Both the position numbers and the translations under genes were made by a program. From Anisakis pegreffii (Eukaryota; Nematoda; Chromadorea; Rhabditida; Anisakidae), in contig JAPYMA010000170.1 of the NCBI GenBank assembly GCA_035041965.1, positions 96,342 through 160,341 on the forward strand: a DNA stretch of 64,000 nucleotides. The letters run 5' to 3'. Positions within the stretch are counted from its first letter, which is position 1. Every line of letters begins with the position of its first letter. The notes below the pieces were generated by a model that saw only the letters and a list, made by a program, of their open reading frames with translations, did no database searches and was not told the origin of the DNA. Shown one piece after another: positions 36,401 through 50,700 of the stretch.

Positions 36401-39400
36401 AGCGATCAATGACGGTGATAACAATAATTATGATATCGATGATAATTGATTTAATCAGATGCCTGAATATGACGCTTCGTAATTCGTCAAAATGATAATA
36501 CACACGTGATATTTTCGTCAATAATTACCATCAACCAAAGGAATTTGCATGTAAGTGTCATCACCGAAGCAAATCAATCTTAATGGTGTGACTGAGTGAG
36601 TGCTGTTTCCGATCGTTGTACGCGGTCAGTACTCAGTCTGTCAACTGATTCGTCAATTAATTCATGCAAAAGTATATCAATTGACCACTGATAAACGCCT
36701 ACAATTCTAGGACTATGTAAGCATAGTTACTTCCATTCCACTGATGTGCTAGCTAGTGATGGAAAGTTTTTGAAATGAAGAAAACGCTGGCTTGCTCAGA
36801 GGTACTCGCTGATTGCTCACAAAAGTGTGTTTGCAGTTGCTCGCTTCTAATGCCCGCCAATTGCTCATGGGTCCCTCATCAATGATGTCATCTGAACGCC
36901 TACATCTATTCACCTGGTATTGCTTCTTAAAAATCCCTTCAACATCAGTAGAGTGTTGAATGCACATTCACTGATCAAGTTTCCACGCAGTTCTGCCCGT
37001 TAATAACGTTGCTTGAGAAATACTTTAAGAATTTTGTCACCAAGCTGAAAAGATCAGTGTATAACCCATGTCAAAAATTACGTTTCAAATAAAGCAGAAT
37101 TGTTGCTAAGTTTACGATTTTCGGATGAATCATTGCTGAGAAAAACGATTCCAGCAATCAAAAAACGACCATTCTGAAAAGTTACGTCCATATGGTTTGA
37201 CTATAAACGAGGACCAAGCACATTAAACATTTTACTTTATTACCTTCATTTTTTTGGTAATTCGGAAATCATTATTCGCTTTCAAAATTCGATAAACAAC
37301 AACTACGACTTCTGTACATCTAGACAAAGTGCCTTCTTATAAACTCGAAGTTTCAGACTATGAGCTCAGCAATTTCAACTGCACCAAGAAGTGAGTCCAA
37401 AAAAATTTCAAAGATTTTCGTGGAAAAAGTGCGTTAGATATTTTTCGATTTAATATGATTGAAAATCTTGCTCTTTTATTCATTGTGTATGGTAGATCAT
37501 CAAAAAAACAAGTGTTTCCTTATGGTTCACAGCAGTGAAAACGTAAAATTTAGTATCCGAATAAAACGGTTTTCATGTGGTCTCCTTAGGATACATTTAC
37601 TGGAACAAGTAAGCTTATGGTTAGAATCAAAAAACTTCTTACCGGCGAGAATGCAGTCAAGCCGTGTTGTTTGCGACGAAGGGATTGCTCTTCATTTCAG
37701 CGTTTATTACACACTATCAAAAAGCTTTGCTGCTGAGTTATCAGTGTTGATGCAACAGTTCGCTATTTGATTCATTCATGTCACGCTTCTGACTGAAATC
37801 CTCTCGAATAATTTGTTTTTTCGTGCTGTCAGCGCTGAACTTTGAAATGTTTTCCAAGCGGTAAAATCATATAGAACGAGATCACACTTCATCGTCGCTT
37901 GTTGAGTATTGCGAAGTTGCAAGCGTAATTACAAAACGAAGTGAAACGATTAATATTCAACCAACTTGCTTATAAATTTAAAGTTGTTGGTGATCGTCAG
38001 AGGTGATTTCTGTTCTGAATAGTTACGGCTGATTGATCGCTTCAAAGAACTCATCTGAATCAATCATTTAAAATTATTGAATGATTTTTCTGTGCTGTCA
38101 GGAAAAACCATCATGTACTAACCAACCAACAGCTATACCCTCAACTCAAAGATATCAAAGAGCAACTTTTGCCCTAACCACTTAACACAAATTGCATTAC
38201 TTGAACTTATTCGAAAACTGTTCGCATTCGCATGTTATGTCTCCAGCAGCATCGTAGAAATTTCTGCAACATTTCCAAATTGTTTCAATGATTTTTTTCA
38301 TATACTTTCATCTCAGTCACCGTCGCTTCTCAGTTTTAAAATGTTCAACTGCACTTTGCTTCCCTCATGACTGATTTGAAAGAATGAAATACTTCAGTGA
38401 TTTGGTTGAGATATGGGTATCGTTCCTGTTGTAAAATCGCTGAATTTATGTTTTAAATTCAAGTAACAGATTCATCTTCTTGCCAGCTAAAGACAAGATG
38501 TGCGGTGTTTTGAGTTTACACAGGTCACTGATATGCATCCTGATGAGTAGTTTATTGTGAACCCCGAATGATGTTCTGATTGTTTACTGGCATTTATCCG
38601 CGAATGCGCGCGTCTGTTTGTATTATACTATAGTAACATATATTAATAGCGTTTAATCTTGCCAATACCCAATATATATCTGTAACACCTTTGAATCAAT
38701 TGATCATTTTAGATATGGTTATTGTTGTTTCAAAATTTTATGACTGTTACAACCATTCATCTCGTATTGGAAGGAATATCGACATTGGATAAAGATGAGT
38801 TAAACACTGAGAAATTGTCTTATGAATCGATTTGGCGTTAACTTGTTTCGGTTATTTGTGCATCAGATTTCAGTTCGGTTTTATGAATCAATGAATGGAA
38901 TATCTGAAATTTTTTTCGGTCAGTTTTATTAGTTGTGCTCAGTAATTGAGGTGTAATGTGTATTGATTGCATCGATCAGAAATTTCCAATAAATTGATTC
39001 GTTTGTATTGTGCAGGTGAAAAAATCACTTTTAAAGCAATAATACACGTTTGGGTGCTCAATAAAAGGCTCAATTTTTGAGGCATTCCAATTGTGACATT
39101 TCCAATTTTTGAACAAATTCACCATTTTCAATTTGATATTTTATTGGAAATGTAACAAAGAAAAAAGTGAGCTATTGTATGAGACTGGTTTGAGACGATT
39201 TGTCGAATCGTAATTCGAGCGTTATTGGCAGCGATGACAGCCAAACTGTGTTAATGTGTTACTGATTGTGATGGTGATGATGATTACAGCTTGACTCTTA
39301 ATCAGCAATCCCTTTTGAAGTTGTTCATGCCTTCAGCAGATATTATTTAATCAATGATTCATTCATCCCATTCTGCATTCTTCCACTTCATGGTATTCAC

Positions 39401-39646
39401 CGACAAGTCGAGAGCATAACGAAAATTATGAAATTTCTTTTGTTGTCACCTTCTATTTGAGTATTCAGTGTGTCGATGTGGATGTTTATCTTCATATATT
39501 TACTTAGATTCTGATGAATTGCGAGCGTTCGATCATATTCCATATTACCTCAGTTCATTCAACGTGTTATTGATAGAAAGCGATCGTGCGCCGTTCAGCT
39601 CTCTGACGGAATTGGTCATCTTGAACATTTCTTGTTGAATTTTCAG
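30411..39646. other. long gene-poor region
   Basis: More than 9 kb in which I could not support any gene. Open frames of 60-108 codons (for example 31837-32160 plus, 35862-36188 plus, 37459-37770 plus) show no motif, no phase-compatible partner exon and no clear signal peptide. Some may be missed exons; most are likely chance. The 3' part presumably contains the promoter of the EGF-domain gene. Confidence 0.35.
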
Positions 39647-42600
39647 ATGCGAGGTGCTATCAGTTTGGTGTCATTGTTATTGGCAGCGGCTGAATCACAA
39701 CGTAAAGCATTCGTTGATCCACAAAGTGATTGTCGTATTCAGTGCTTGAATGGTGGTTTTTGTGCTTATTACGTTGATAATCCGGATGTACATACATGCT
39801 TGTGTCTTTTGGATATGTTCACTGGTGAACGATGTCAATATCAAGGTTATTGCTTATTTCTTTCAGTATTCATTCTGCTTTCGTTGTCTCTCCTACTCGC
39901 ATTCGTTTGATTGGCCATCAACTTTTTTCACTGACATGTTGAGTTCTCGATCTAAATGCTTCATTCACACCCGATAAGTCTAAAATTCTTCGATCCTCTC
40001 CGTACATTTTATGACCAATCCAATTCATTTATTACATTTGTAATAACTTCTGCAGGCTATCATTCTGAACATTTGTGAGAATCCATATTATTCTTCTCTA
40101 TGAATGTTGCTTAAAATACATTGCTTCATTTCATTTTACTAACTGAACAGCTCACCACTCTTTCTCAAAAAAGCAAGGGTTATGTTTTTCGGCTTATCCC
40201 ATCTAACCATTTAAACGCAGTTCCGAAGAGAATGCTTCCTATATAACAAAGTACAGTTTCCTCAATGAATCGTAAATATTACAGTTTCCTCAATGAATCG
40301 TAAATATTATTCTGAAACTATTTATTACCTCGAATTGTTCTGAAACTCATAGCGTGTGGTTATTATTGTGTTGCAAGAACCTCACACATCAGAAAGACCA
40401 GCCGAATATCACCCTCTTAGATGGATTATCATCACTGTGAATAGTGATTAGAATATTGCGTTGAAATACTGAGTGCATAGTCGTTCATCGAGTAAAATTG
40501 AACACAAGCTGTTTATAGCTCTCGAAAGATAAACAAATGAAATGTTTATGAGAATATAATCCAGCCGGATGAACGTTTTTGTTTATTCTATTAGTACAGC
40601 GAAAATGTTTTCTCACTTCAAAAATGATTGTTTTCGCAGAGTTCGCACACGACGGTTCTTTATCCATCTACACTACTGAAAATTCATTCAATGAAATGAG
40701 TGACGAGTTGACTCGATTCTATTGATTGGTAGTAAAGTCGATTGATGTGATCTTATGGAAGTGCTGACGGAGTACGTGACAAAAGTGAGCAAAATTAAGA
40801 GTTGTTTAAGAATACTTCCTATATAACAAAGTACAGTTTCCTCAATGAATCGTAAATATTACATGAGGAAAAAACTTTCAGCGCACTCAGAAAATCCTCG
40901 TAGATAATAAATAATAGATCTATTAGTGATTGGAAATCGACCAAGCAGGCAGCGGTTTAAGAAAGAGCATCAAATAAGTATTATCTAGACCATGTATGGT
41001 TTCAGTTGATAGGTTTGAGCACTTTATAAAGGATCACTTTGTCATTTTGTTTTTTACTAACTGGTGCAAATTCGTTATTGAATTTACTGCTTCTGTCGTG
41101 TTGAGTTTCATCGGAGCTCATATAATTTTTTTGCTCCGAATGTTTACTTCAAAAACTACGGCAGTTCGTTTTTGTAAATGTGGTTTATATAGTTTTCATT
41201 CATGATGAGTGCAGTTTACTTATGTGGAAAATTGGTGACCGCTTGGCAATGTGAAGTATTACAGCTATTCGAATGTCATGAACATCGGTATCTTACATCC
41301 ATCAGCCGTGTGCAAATGTTATGATGCATGAAATTATTGCTGCTTCAAACCAAGTTTAAACTGTATCGAAATTTCAATCATATTCACCAATAGACGCTGT
41401 GCAAATAATCCTTGTACTCCATCTGTAGGATTCGACGAATTACGCATTAAATCGTTTTCTTCAAATCATTCATTTGTCGTAGTAGAAGTAAACAAATACA
41501 GAAGTGATACAGGTAACTTGTTGATGTTACCTGTATCACTTCTCTGTTTAAACTGAACGAGCAATTAATTGTTATATAATATGTAGTTGCATCATATAAT
41601 GGTGGGTGATAACTTGATGTGATATATGCGAAGCGTTAAGATAAAAGATGTGAATCTTTACAGTCACACAGACGTCGTCCATATTACCGCTAACCACCTT
41701 ACCACCAACTACAACACCGCAACCACCTCCATACTATCTCAGCGGTCACGATGAATACTACAATCCAAATAATTTAGGTTCAACTTTCTGCAATTCATTT
41801 ATTTCATGATTTTCATTGCCGAATATCCTCATAAGAACACGTCAGCTAGGGAATACAAAATGTGGACACCGAATTATCGTGCAATAAAAATGGAAATAAT
41901 TCTGAACAATGCGGCAGGATACATCCTTGACCGATTTTTTAGACAAGTTTGCTATCATCTGAAAACTCGAAATGTATCATGATCATGAGCAGTGATCGAA
42001 TAGGGGCCTTTTATTTATACTTTACTTTATTATCATGTTTATACTTTTATACTTGATTTATCGATTTGTTGATTTGACAATCGACGGGTTCGTTGAGAAG
42101 ATTCACTGATCAAAATTTCGATGACAAAAACTACATTCAGAGACCTCCACTTCAGCCACCTTCCACCAGCAATTTGAAATCTTGAAAATGCAGAGTCGTT
42201 TAATAGAGCTGAAAAACTGTAGGTAAAATGGACGAGGAAGGTGATGACGATTACACGGATGGATGGGACTCGATAGAAGATTACGATACTGAGGAAGATC
42301 ATTTCAAATCAGGTTTGTTGCCATTTGCATTGTCGAATCATGAAATGACATTCATTGATTTCGTCTTTGTAGTATGATCTAGGCAGGATCACATCTCAAA
42401 GATCATGCAAAATAATTCATTTTTAATGGTGATAGCACAAGTGATGGAATGCACCTGGCTGAGTTAGAACAGGATAGATTACACGAAATGCTGCAAAATA
42501 TTCGTTGCACCAAAATTAATGTGGTTTTGTAATCGATGAAATGGGAATTAAATTGTTACTTCGTTGTAGAAGATGAAGAGAAGAAAGTGGAGAGGAACAC

Positions 42601-43120
42601 AGAAGAACGAGACTATTCGAACGACAACCAAATGACGATGAGTCGTACGCAAACAAATTCTCGCATGACTGAACAATCGAACGAATTTAACATTGAACGA
42701 GGGCACTCACTGGATGATGATAATTGGAATGATATCATGAAAGATAGCAATAATCATGAATTCTATGATGACATCACCACATCAAAACATTCAGTCTCCT
42801 CGAATATCCAAACAAATCCTCATTATTTGAGTGGCATGAACACTGATGATAACACCAACAGCAACGATGAACACGATCATAAATATGAACCATCGAGATC
42901 ATCGATCCATTCTAATGAGGATCACCATCAGATGGATTCATCGACCGAACGCGGTCTAGTTCCTGAATCTGAAGCTGAAGATGAAGGTTGGATGATGAGT
43001 AAACGACGACGACTCGCTAGTAGTGCTGGCTGTTTACTCGATATGAAGCAGTCTTCGAATCACCTTTCTTTATTATTCGTTCTTTTAAGTGCTTTTTCAA
43101 TTATAAGGTGGATTGCTTGA
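39647..43120 (+). CDS. secreted or GPI-anchored EGF-domain protein with acidic region
   Basis: Three exons in consistent phase: 39647-39845, 42223-42312 and 42570-43120, together 279 residues. The start codon sits directly on a TTTTCAG acceptor, as expected if a spliced leader or an upstream UTR exon joins there. Residues 1-16 (MRGAISLVSLLLAAAE) form a signal peptide. Residues 29-63 form one EGF-like domain with cysteines at 29, 33, 39, 51, 53 and 63, including CLNGGFC and a closing FTGERC. The rest is hydrophilic and acidic (DEEGDDDYTDGWD, EDYDTEEDHF), rich in Asn, Ser and His. It ends in a hydrophobic tail (HLSLLFVLLSAFSIIRWIA), which suggests a GPI signal or C-terminal membrane anchor. The exact family is not recognised. 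Both introns have GT...AG ends, though the acceptors (CTGTAG, TTGTAG) are not strong. Confidence 0.72.
40235..40863. repeat. 49-bp exact direct repeat in EGF gene intron 1
   Basis: 40235-40283 and 40815-40863 are identical (CTTCCTATATAACAAAGTAC through GAATCGTAAATATTACA). In the first location a 28-bp part of the unit is also tandemly duplicated (40252-40307). Confidence 0.9.
41500..41543. repeat. perfect 18-bp hairpin in EGF gene intron 1
   Basis: AGAAGTGATACAGGTAAC (41500-41517) is followed by an 8-nt loop and its exact reverse complement (41526-41543). Beyond the stem the flanks are again partly complementary after a short bulge (TAAACA on the left, TGTTTA on the right), giving an extended foldback of about 65 nt. 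Confidence 0.9.
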
Positions 43121-46100
43121 TGGATGCTTCATTGCACTGTATATTTTTGTTGTCGTCTTTTCAATATCGATATTTATTTATTTCTCGAATTTTATGACCC
43201 TCTACGATCTTCTTGATAATGCACAAAAGAGGTCATGGTGAATCACAAATGATCTTATCTGATCACCACGCAATGCTTATGAACACATTTTTTAATGATC
43301 GCTCGTTCATTATTTGCATTCGTTGTTGATGACGCAAAAAATTTGGATCTTCAGATGCCATTGAAGTTCTTTGACGAAAACAATCTCTTTTTTAGCGAGT
43401 GAGTTGGAAACGAGAGAAGTACTTCGTTGATTTGATCAGTTACGTATTCTCTTTCCATGATCAACCGATACTTTGAACTGGAATTGCATTCGAAACAGAT
43501 TCGGATTCGGAGTAGTGATTTCTGAAATATTGCTTTCTTCTGAGCGATTCTTTCATTTAGTAATGCATTTTAATGGAACTGATGTTGATCATTACAATTC
43601 TTTGTTTTCAACAAAAGATATTCATGCATTTCAACGCATAATCAGGGCTGATTTTCAAATAGGAGACGTGCTTCGAAATTGGAAATAATGCATTTCCAGC
43701 TCATTTTTGAGATTACCAATATTTAGAATAAGTCTCGTTGAACACAACCAAAATTTGTCATAATTCATTTAACGAACACAGATGAGCGCAAACCTGGATT
43801 AATATTCATATAATGCTGCAACATCTTAGAAATATTCACTACAGCAGTCTATTTATAATCCCCAATATGATCCGTCCTATAACAGTGAACGCATCCAATA
43901 TAGAGAAGATCAGCGGAAGGAGAGCGAAAAAGTGTGATATTGTATACACGAACTCAACGCAACTCTGCATTTATTTTCTTCCGGAAAGGGAATGTCAATT
44001 AATTGTAAGTGTAAACACCCTCGCTCGCTCCTCTACTTTCTCTAAGCGGGGATTTGTCAGCGATTTAGAAAAGCACCTGTACTATATCTCGCAGTTGTCC
44101 GTATATGAATGGTATCAATAAACAATCATAAATGCAGAATTTTTCCGGCCATATCGTTACATTACTGCTGAGGGGCTATGAAATGAAAAATGCCGCCTTG
44201 AGCAGCAGGATGAAATGAACGTCAATGGAAATTTATTGACATGAAATTTTGACCATTCGAACTCTCGAAATTTCAACAGTGAAAATCATATGCCTGAGTA
44301 TCCCCACAAATTCGTCCTTGAGGGATTATCTCCAAGAAGCACTTCTTTCGACCGAGAAATCTGCTAGTCAGATTAATCACAAATCGTGCTACAAATCTTC
44401 TTGAAGTCTTAAATGGAAATTTCTGATTGTGGTTGTTATGATGAACATGTATGATACGTGCGTAGTGGTTCCGTTCTTCTTGAAAATGGCTATGCGAGCA
44501 TTTTTAAAAAGAATGCGATGGAATTTGTTGAAAACTCATCAGATGTTTCAAGAAATTTTTTGCCAAAAGAAACAATCATAAATTTCCATTTTGTTTCTGA
44601 AAATTTCGCTTAGCCAAACATTTTTCGTCTTTTTGTTAATAACATTGAATGGTTTTTGATTTTGATTTCGTTTATAATGTTACTGATTACAGTCACTCAT
44701 GTAACCGTTGCTGAACTATGTTCCATCAATAATGGAAGAAGTCGCAATATTATTAAGAAGTCGAAATAATGTCACATTTTTCTGAAATAATTAAGCTAGA
44801 AAACTGACCATAAGCCAATTAATCTTCATCACTGCAAAATATCAATATATAGCTGTCTATAGGTTTAGGTGATGGGTGATAGTGAATGTAATTCGTGATG
44901 CAAACTTCTGTAATTTGTTATTATTGTCGATGATCACTGCATAATGTTTGTCTGTGTATTTCAAATTTGTAACGAATTGCGACGGTATTCTAAAAAATTA
45001 TCGTTCTAAAAATTATAAGAAATGTTTACGTTTTTAGAAATGATAAAATTTAATTCATCTTTATTTTTCGTGCAGTCAGCAGTGAAGCAAAGAAATTGGA
45101 TATCTTATTCCTTTCAATGCATCAGTTTTTGTGTCGATGCCATTTCACAAGAGATGGACGGCGTGCCGAGTTACTCTTAGCTCCAATATTCATTCAAGGA
45201 AGTGATTGATTCCCAGGAATTTAGTTCACATAATCAATTCATGAACTGAGTATCCCAATGAATGAAAGCATCAACTGAACACCGCCAAATAGTTATGCAA
45301 TCGGTTGAACTTCATTGCAGTATAATCTGAGATCAGAATGTGAAGTGCAAGATTATTCCTAAAACATCAGATGGTGTTGTATTTGTTAATTTTGAGAGCG
45401 ATCAATTTCTATTGCGACGATTGGTGATTTAGAAAATAGGGAAGATGCAGCCATCCAATTAAGGTCAGTCAAGGATGATACAAAATATTTCAGATGTTAC
45501 AATTAATCCATTAATGCCTTTCTACTTATTGATGCCGTTGAGATCTCGTACATTCCTGTGGCAATCATTTTATCTACGATATTAAATATTTTGTGGCCAG
45601 TATGAAGGTTCCAATTGTTCAAAAACTGGAAACATGACAAAAATTACCGCTGCAAAGTGTTGCGTTATTCGGTTAGTTTCATTGTAATGCGGCAGCGTCA
45701 TTTCATATTTCAAGTTATTATTCATGGAATCATGAACAATGCTAGTGAAAGAATGTTGGATGCATTAAGTAATTCATCATTTTTATGCGCAAACCTTAAA
45801 GCCAGTTTGATGGTACAGAACGATTTTATATCAAATAAAATAATTTTAGATGTACTGCCTCTAATTTTTTTGGATTTGAATGTAGCGCAAAATGTTTTTT
45901 AGGGGTTTGTCCTTAACCTTTCAGATGTATATCCTTTCTTAGATGTCCTTCACCAAATTCATTTGTCATTTTCAATGACAACTTTAAGATAGCAATACCT
46001 TAATTTCTCAAATTCTCTCTTGTTTCATGTGATCAGAAGCGATCTTTTCGTTGACGAAGATAGGTTTTCAAAAAAGCAGCCAAACTATATAGGGGCAGTA

Positions 46101-47718
46101 CCAGAACTATTTGCAGCTTAACGGAAAGTCGTCATATTTGTATTGAGATCAGCCAAATGTAAATCAGTTTTTTGTTTCCAGTAGTTACGTACGACTGAAT
46201 GACCTCTTCGGATGGCATCATCCATTCAAACATTCGACTTGTTCAGCTCGGAGCGATGCATTCGTCCAATAAAATCAATGATTCTTCAGTTGCTTTGAAC
46301 GTATGCGAGTGCTCTTATCATCTTTTGCATCATCTGTTGAACGTGCGTGCATCTACATTCGGTTGTCAATCCTGTTTTGATATCGCAAAACTCACTTCAT
46401 TGTGACCATTTTACCTCATCTCCGTATTCTACGTTGAATTTGAGGTGTCATAGCACCACTTCAGTTGAACGTGCTGGTAGACGACGTGATTGTGTGGACT
46501 GAGGCATGGAAATGCTGGTATATCAAGTGTTTTGCATCTATCATCAGATTCAGTTTAGGTGAATTTTTTCTTGGTTTCGCTCAGTTGATGGGCGAATTAA
46601 AAGAACTTCAAGGTGGAAACAGCCTTGACTCAATTGTATATGGATATAATAATGGGAGAATTTGATTCGAATCATTGTTGCTATGTGTTGATTTATCAGT
46701 TTCAATTTAAATGAGGGTTATTCTTGTGTATCATTTGATTTGAATTCAGTGGAATTTAGTCGAGGTTTTTCGCTTTACTCGGTCAATTTGGAGCCATTTC
46801 ATCTTTTAAGTTATTGATTCACTTAAATTGATGATAACGCCATTTTAAGTTATTACATTTTAAGGAATCATGAACGATGCTAGTTAAACAATGCTTCAAG
46901 TAATTCATCATTTCTGTACGCATATCCTAAAGCTAGTTTGATGGTACTGAACGACTTTATAACAAACAACTCACTCTTATCACTGCCACAAACGCTTTCA
47001 TTTTGATTTAACAGTGAACCTGCTTGAAATTAGGTTGAGCAAGCAAGGACAGTTCTACATGCGAATGTGCACTAAACATGTGTTTATAAGCCGATTGCAG
47101 GATCGCTGCAAATTTCTTCGGAATTATTGCAACAATTTGTGTGTTTTTGTGTATCGAATAGTAAATCAAATAATCTTTCGATAAAATTTGTTGAGTTCTG
47201 CAGAATTGTGATTTTAGAGCGATCATACGAATTTCATGAAATGAAGAAAATTCAGTTAAGAAATTGAATGAATGTGCAAATTAATTTGTTTGATGTGATA
47301 CGTTTGATAAGTGCTTATTTTGATGTACGGAATTGTTGAAATGTTAACGTGAGGTTCGACTCATTTAAGCATTCCCTCGTTTACGACCAGTTGCTGCACC
47401 AATTGATCCAGCAATATGAGTTTGTTTCGCCGAGAAAAGTTTTCGATAACAAAAATACTCTTTTTATGGATCAAACTGATATGTTAACACATCAAATTCC
47501 TCTATTGCTGACTTCATACAACGATTCATCGCCTTGCTTGTTTATCAAAAGGAAAATGAAAGGAAACAAGCAATGTTTATGAATCTTTCTCGACCACAGA
47601 AAAAAAGAAAAAAGAAGGAAAATTTTTGCCTGCGAGAAGCACTTGCCAGTTTCCGTATTGAATTTTTTTCCGATTGGGGTTTTAATTTAGATTTTTTCAA
47701 ATTTAAATTATAGTATTG
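43121..47718. repeat. intergenic spacer with an old duplication
   Basis: No supported gene between the EGF and CRAL-TRIO genes. A segment at 45726-45841 recurs, diverged, at 46864-46970 (GGAATCATGAAC, GCTAGT, AAGTAATTCATCATTT, TTTGATGGTAC, GAACGA). The bases just before the CRAL-TRIO start (TTTAAATTATAG at 47701-47712) could serve as a trans-splice acceptor. Confidence 0.55.
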
Positions 47719-50700
47719 ATGGAGTCCAATTTACAAGCAGTATCACCGATAAGTGCGGACGAACGGCATGCAATTACGATACTACGAAGTCGTCTTCAAG
47801 AGACAATGCCTGAAGGAATCCCAGCTGATCTCAATACAGATTTCAATCTTAATCGCTGGATACGCGGTTACGATCACGATATCGATCGAATCTTACAAGT
47901 AATTTACGGTTATTCATAAATTTTTGACTGTTTGATTTGTACTTTTCGATATTTCGTACTTTGATATCATTTTGTATTAAGAAATCAGTGGAATATTGCA
48001 TGAGAAATGATTGTTTGATTGAATGCAGCGATTCATCTAGATAAATCAAAGTGTTTTTGAGGCATTTCCCGAATACGTAGCATCAAGAAGAGCAGCTGGT
48101 TTCGATGTCAGTGATCATATGGAGCGATTTTTTGAGATGCCTTCAATTAAACCGTATTTACCGTTTATCGCGGCATCACGTCTTGGTGATCGCATTTGGT
48201 CTGATCAACATAATGCATTTCTATTCGTTGAAAGGGCATGGTCTCAACCGAAAGAGGTAAACTGATTTTATCTTCTTACCTCTTTTTCCTTCATGATCAA
48301 TTGCAATTGCTTTAAGAGAAATTTTATGCACATCGGTTTATAGATATCGCCTCGTTTTATCAATCAACTTTGCGAAGTAATGCACAAGAATAGCGTTGTA
48401 GAAATACAGTGCTGATACGTTCTTTTACCATAATTAATCTTTGGAGCCTTCTGAATTTGGAACATTATCCAGGTTTTGAGTAATTTATGAGTGCTGAGCT
48501 AAATTCCATGTTTTGCTCTTTAGTCAATGTGTCATTGAAATTCTTGAAAGTAACGACTGGACGTTAAACCACTTATGTAGATGTCTCGCGCATCTTAAAG
48601 GATCATACTTCCTGTTGTTACAATCAGAGAATGATTTATAATGCGTTGGAATATTTGTTTTTTTTTGGAAATTGCTTTTTTTGTTGCTCAGTTTTTAACG
48701 GGTTTTTTTGCTTTTTTCGGATTCACTTTTTTGCTTGACATCAGTTTTAGCATTTTTTCAATAATATGCATAATAGATATGCGAACATTAGCAATTTGCT
48801 TTTGATCTCTGATTTGATAGGAGCAATGAGTGAAATATGAACAAAATCGGCAGTGGTGCTGTCCATCCAGTACAAAATTTTGTGTTTGCATTGAACATGT
48901 TCATATTTTCCTATTGACTAATCTTGAGCAATTTTTCAACAATGAGATCATCGCTGGATTGTTGCATTTATCAAAAAACATTTCTACGTTCAAAGTAATC
49001 CTGTCTTGGTCATTGATATTTATTCTCGTATTTTATAAAAAAGGTTGTGGAATTATAAGAAAGCTCACTTGCAAATATAATACACTCTCTCCCTTAATGT
49101 TACGTATGAAATGATTTAAGAAACAGAAATGATGGTGAATTCATTATTCTGAATGATTTGTATTCTTTCAGTTCGTAAAGGCTTTGAAATGTAGTGACTA
49201 TATGATGCATTGCTTTGGTTACTCAGAACTATTACTTCAGGTATTCACTTTAACCATTCATTCTTTAATCTAAATTTATTTTATGAATGGATCGATTGTA
49301 TAATTCATTCTGAACATGCATACAACAAATAGTTCGGTTTCGAGTTCGATGTTCCGACGTCGTCATTACCAATATGTTGTGATGAGAATTGTACAGTGCA
49401 ATGGATATAGGAAGTTCGTCTTCGAAAGTTTCATTCTTGCGAAGTTACCACCATGAAGATTCGCCTCCCACATCTACTTCCGCGAACGTGTTGACTTCCA
49501 AGAAACATTTCACCCTCCACAACACTTGCCAACCATCACCTCATGCAACAGTTTATATCATACATTTCGCTCCTTCTAATTTCACATGTCGTCACGTTCC
49601 TCTCGTGAACGGGCGCGGTAATTGAATTACCGTCATTCGTACAGTAACTGAATAACCATCATGTGGTGATGGTAACCGACCGAAGCTCGGTCGGTAAAAT
49701 TCGAAGAATTTTGGTCGGATCCCTAAATTTGACCAACAGCAACTCAAGGATGACAGATTCTCTGAGGAAACGAAGAGATTAATGGAAAGACGGAAATCCT
49801 TGAAAAGAAACAAAACAGACCTCGTCGAGATATTCCATCTTATGTAAAGCCATCAGGCAGCATCTGAAGGAAGACCTCGAGAGGTACAAATTAAGAAAAC
49901 TGCTGAAAGTCGCTGAGAAAGGCAAAAGCATGAAAAAATGCCGACGAGAAATGGCACAATATAGAAGGGAGGTGACGACACTAAAAGACAACGATGGACA
50001 GACGGTGACTGACAAAAGAGGAATGGAGGAGGTTTGCAGAAACTTCTACACGAATCTTTTCAAGTCATCCTTATTGTTCACTCCTCCGTCACCAAAGGCA
50101 ATGGATGACGTGCCAGCAATTTTGGATAGCGAGATCGAAAGTGCTCTTCATCTGACAAAAAGCGGCAAAGCTCCTGGTGAAGACGGAATAACATCAGAAA
50201 TGATCAGGAGCGCTGGGGAAACATTCTGGAAAGCCCTTGCGACAAGGTTCAACATCTACTTGAAGCAGGGCAAAATACCCTCTCAGTGGAAAGGGTCAAA
50301 TACCATTTTGCTGTATAAAAAGGGCGATAAGGAAGATCTAAAGAATTATCGTCCCATTTGCCTCCTGTCTCAAATCTACAAACTATTTACTAAAATCATC
50401 GTAACGAGATTGTCAACCGATCTCGATTACCAACAACCCAGAGAGCAGGCAGGCTTTCGCAAAAACTACAGCACGATGGACCATATATTTACCCTGACAC
50501 AACTGATAGAGAGGGCAAACGAATACAAACTACCCCTATGTGTCGCTTTCGTCGACTACGAAAAGGCCTTTGATAGCGTCGAGATTAACGCAGTGCTAAC
50601 GTCTCTCCACGAACAAGGTATCCCGGCCCAGTACATCAATCTCCTCAAAGAGGCAAACACCAACTGTACCACAGATATCAACTTACTATCGACACCAGTA

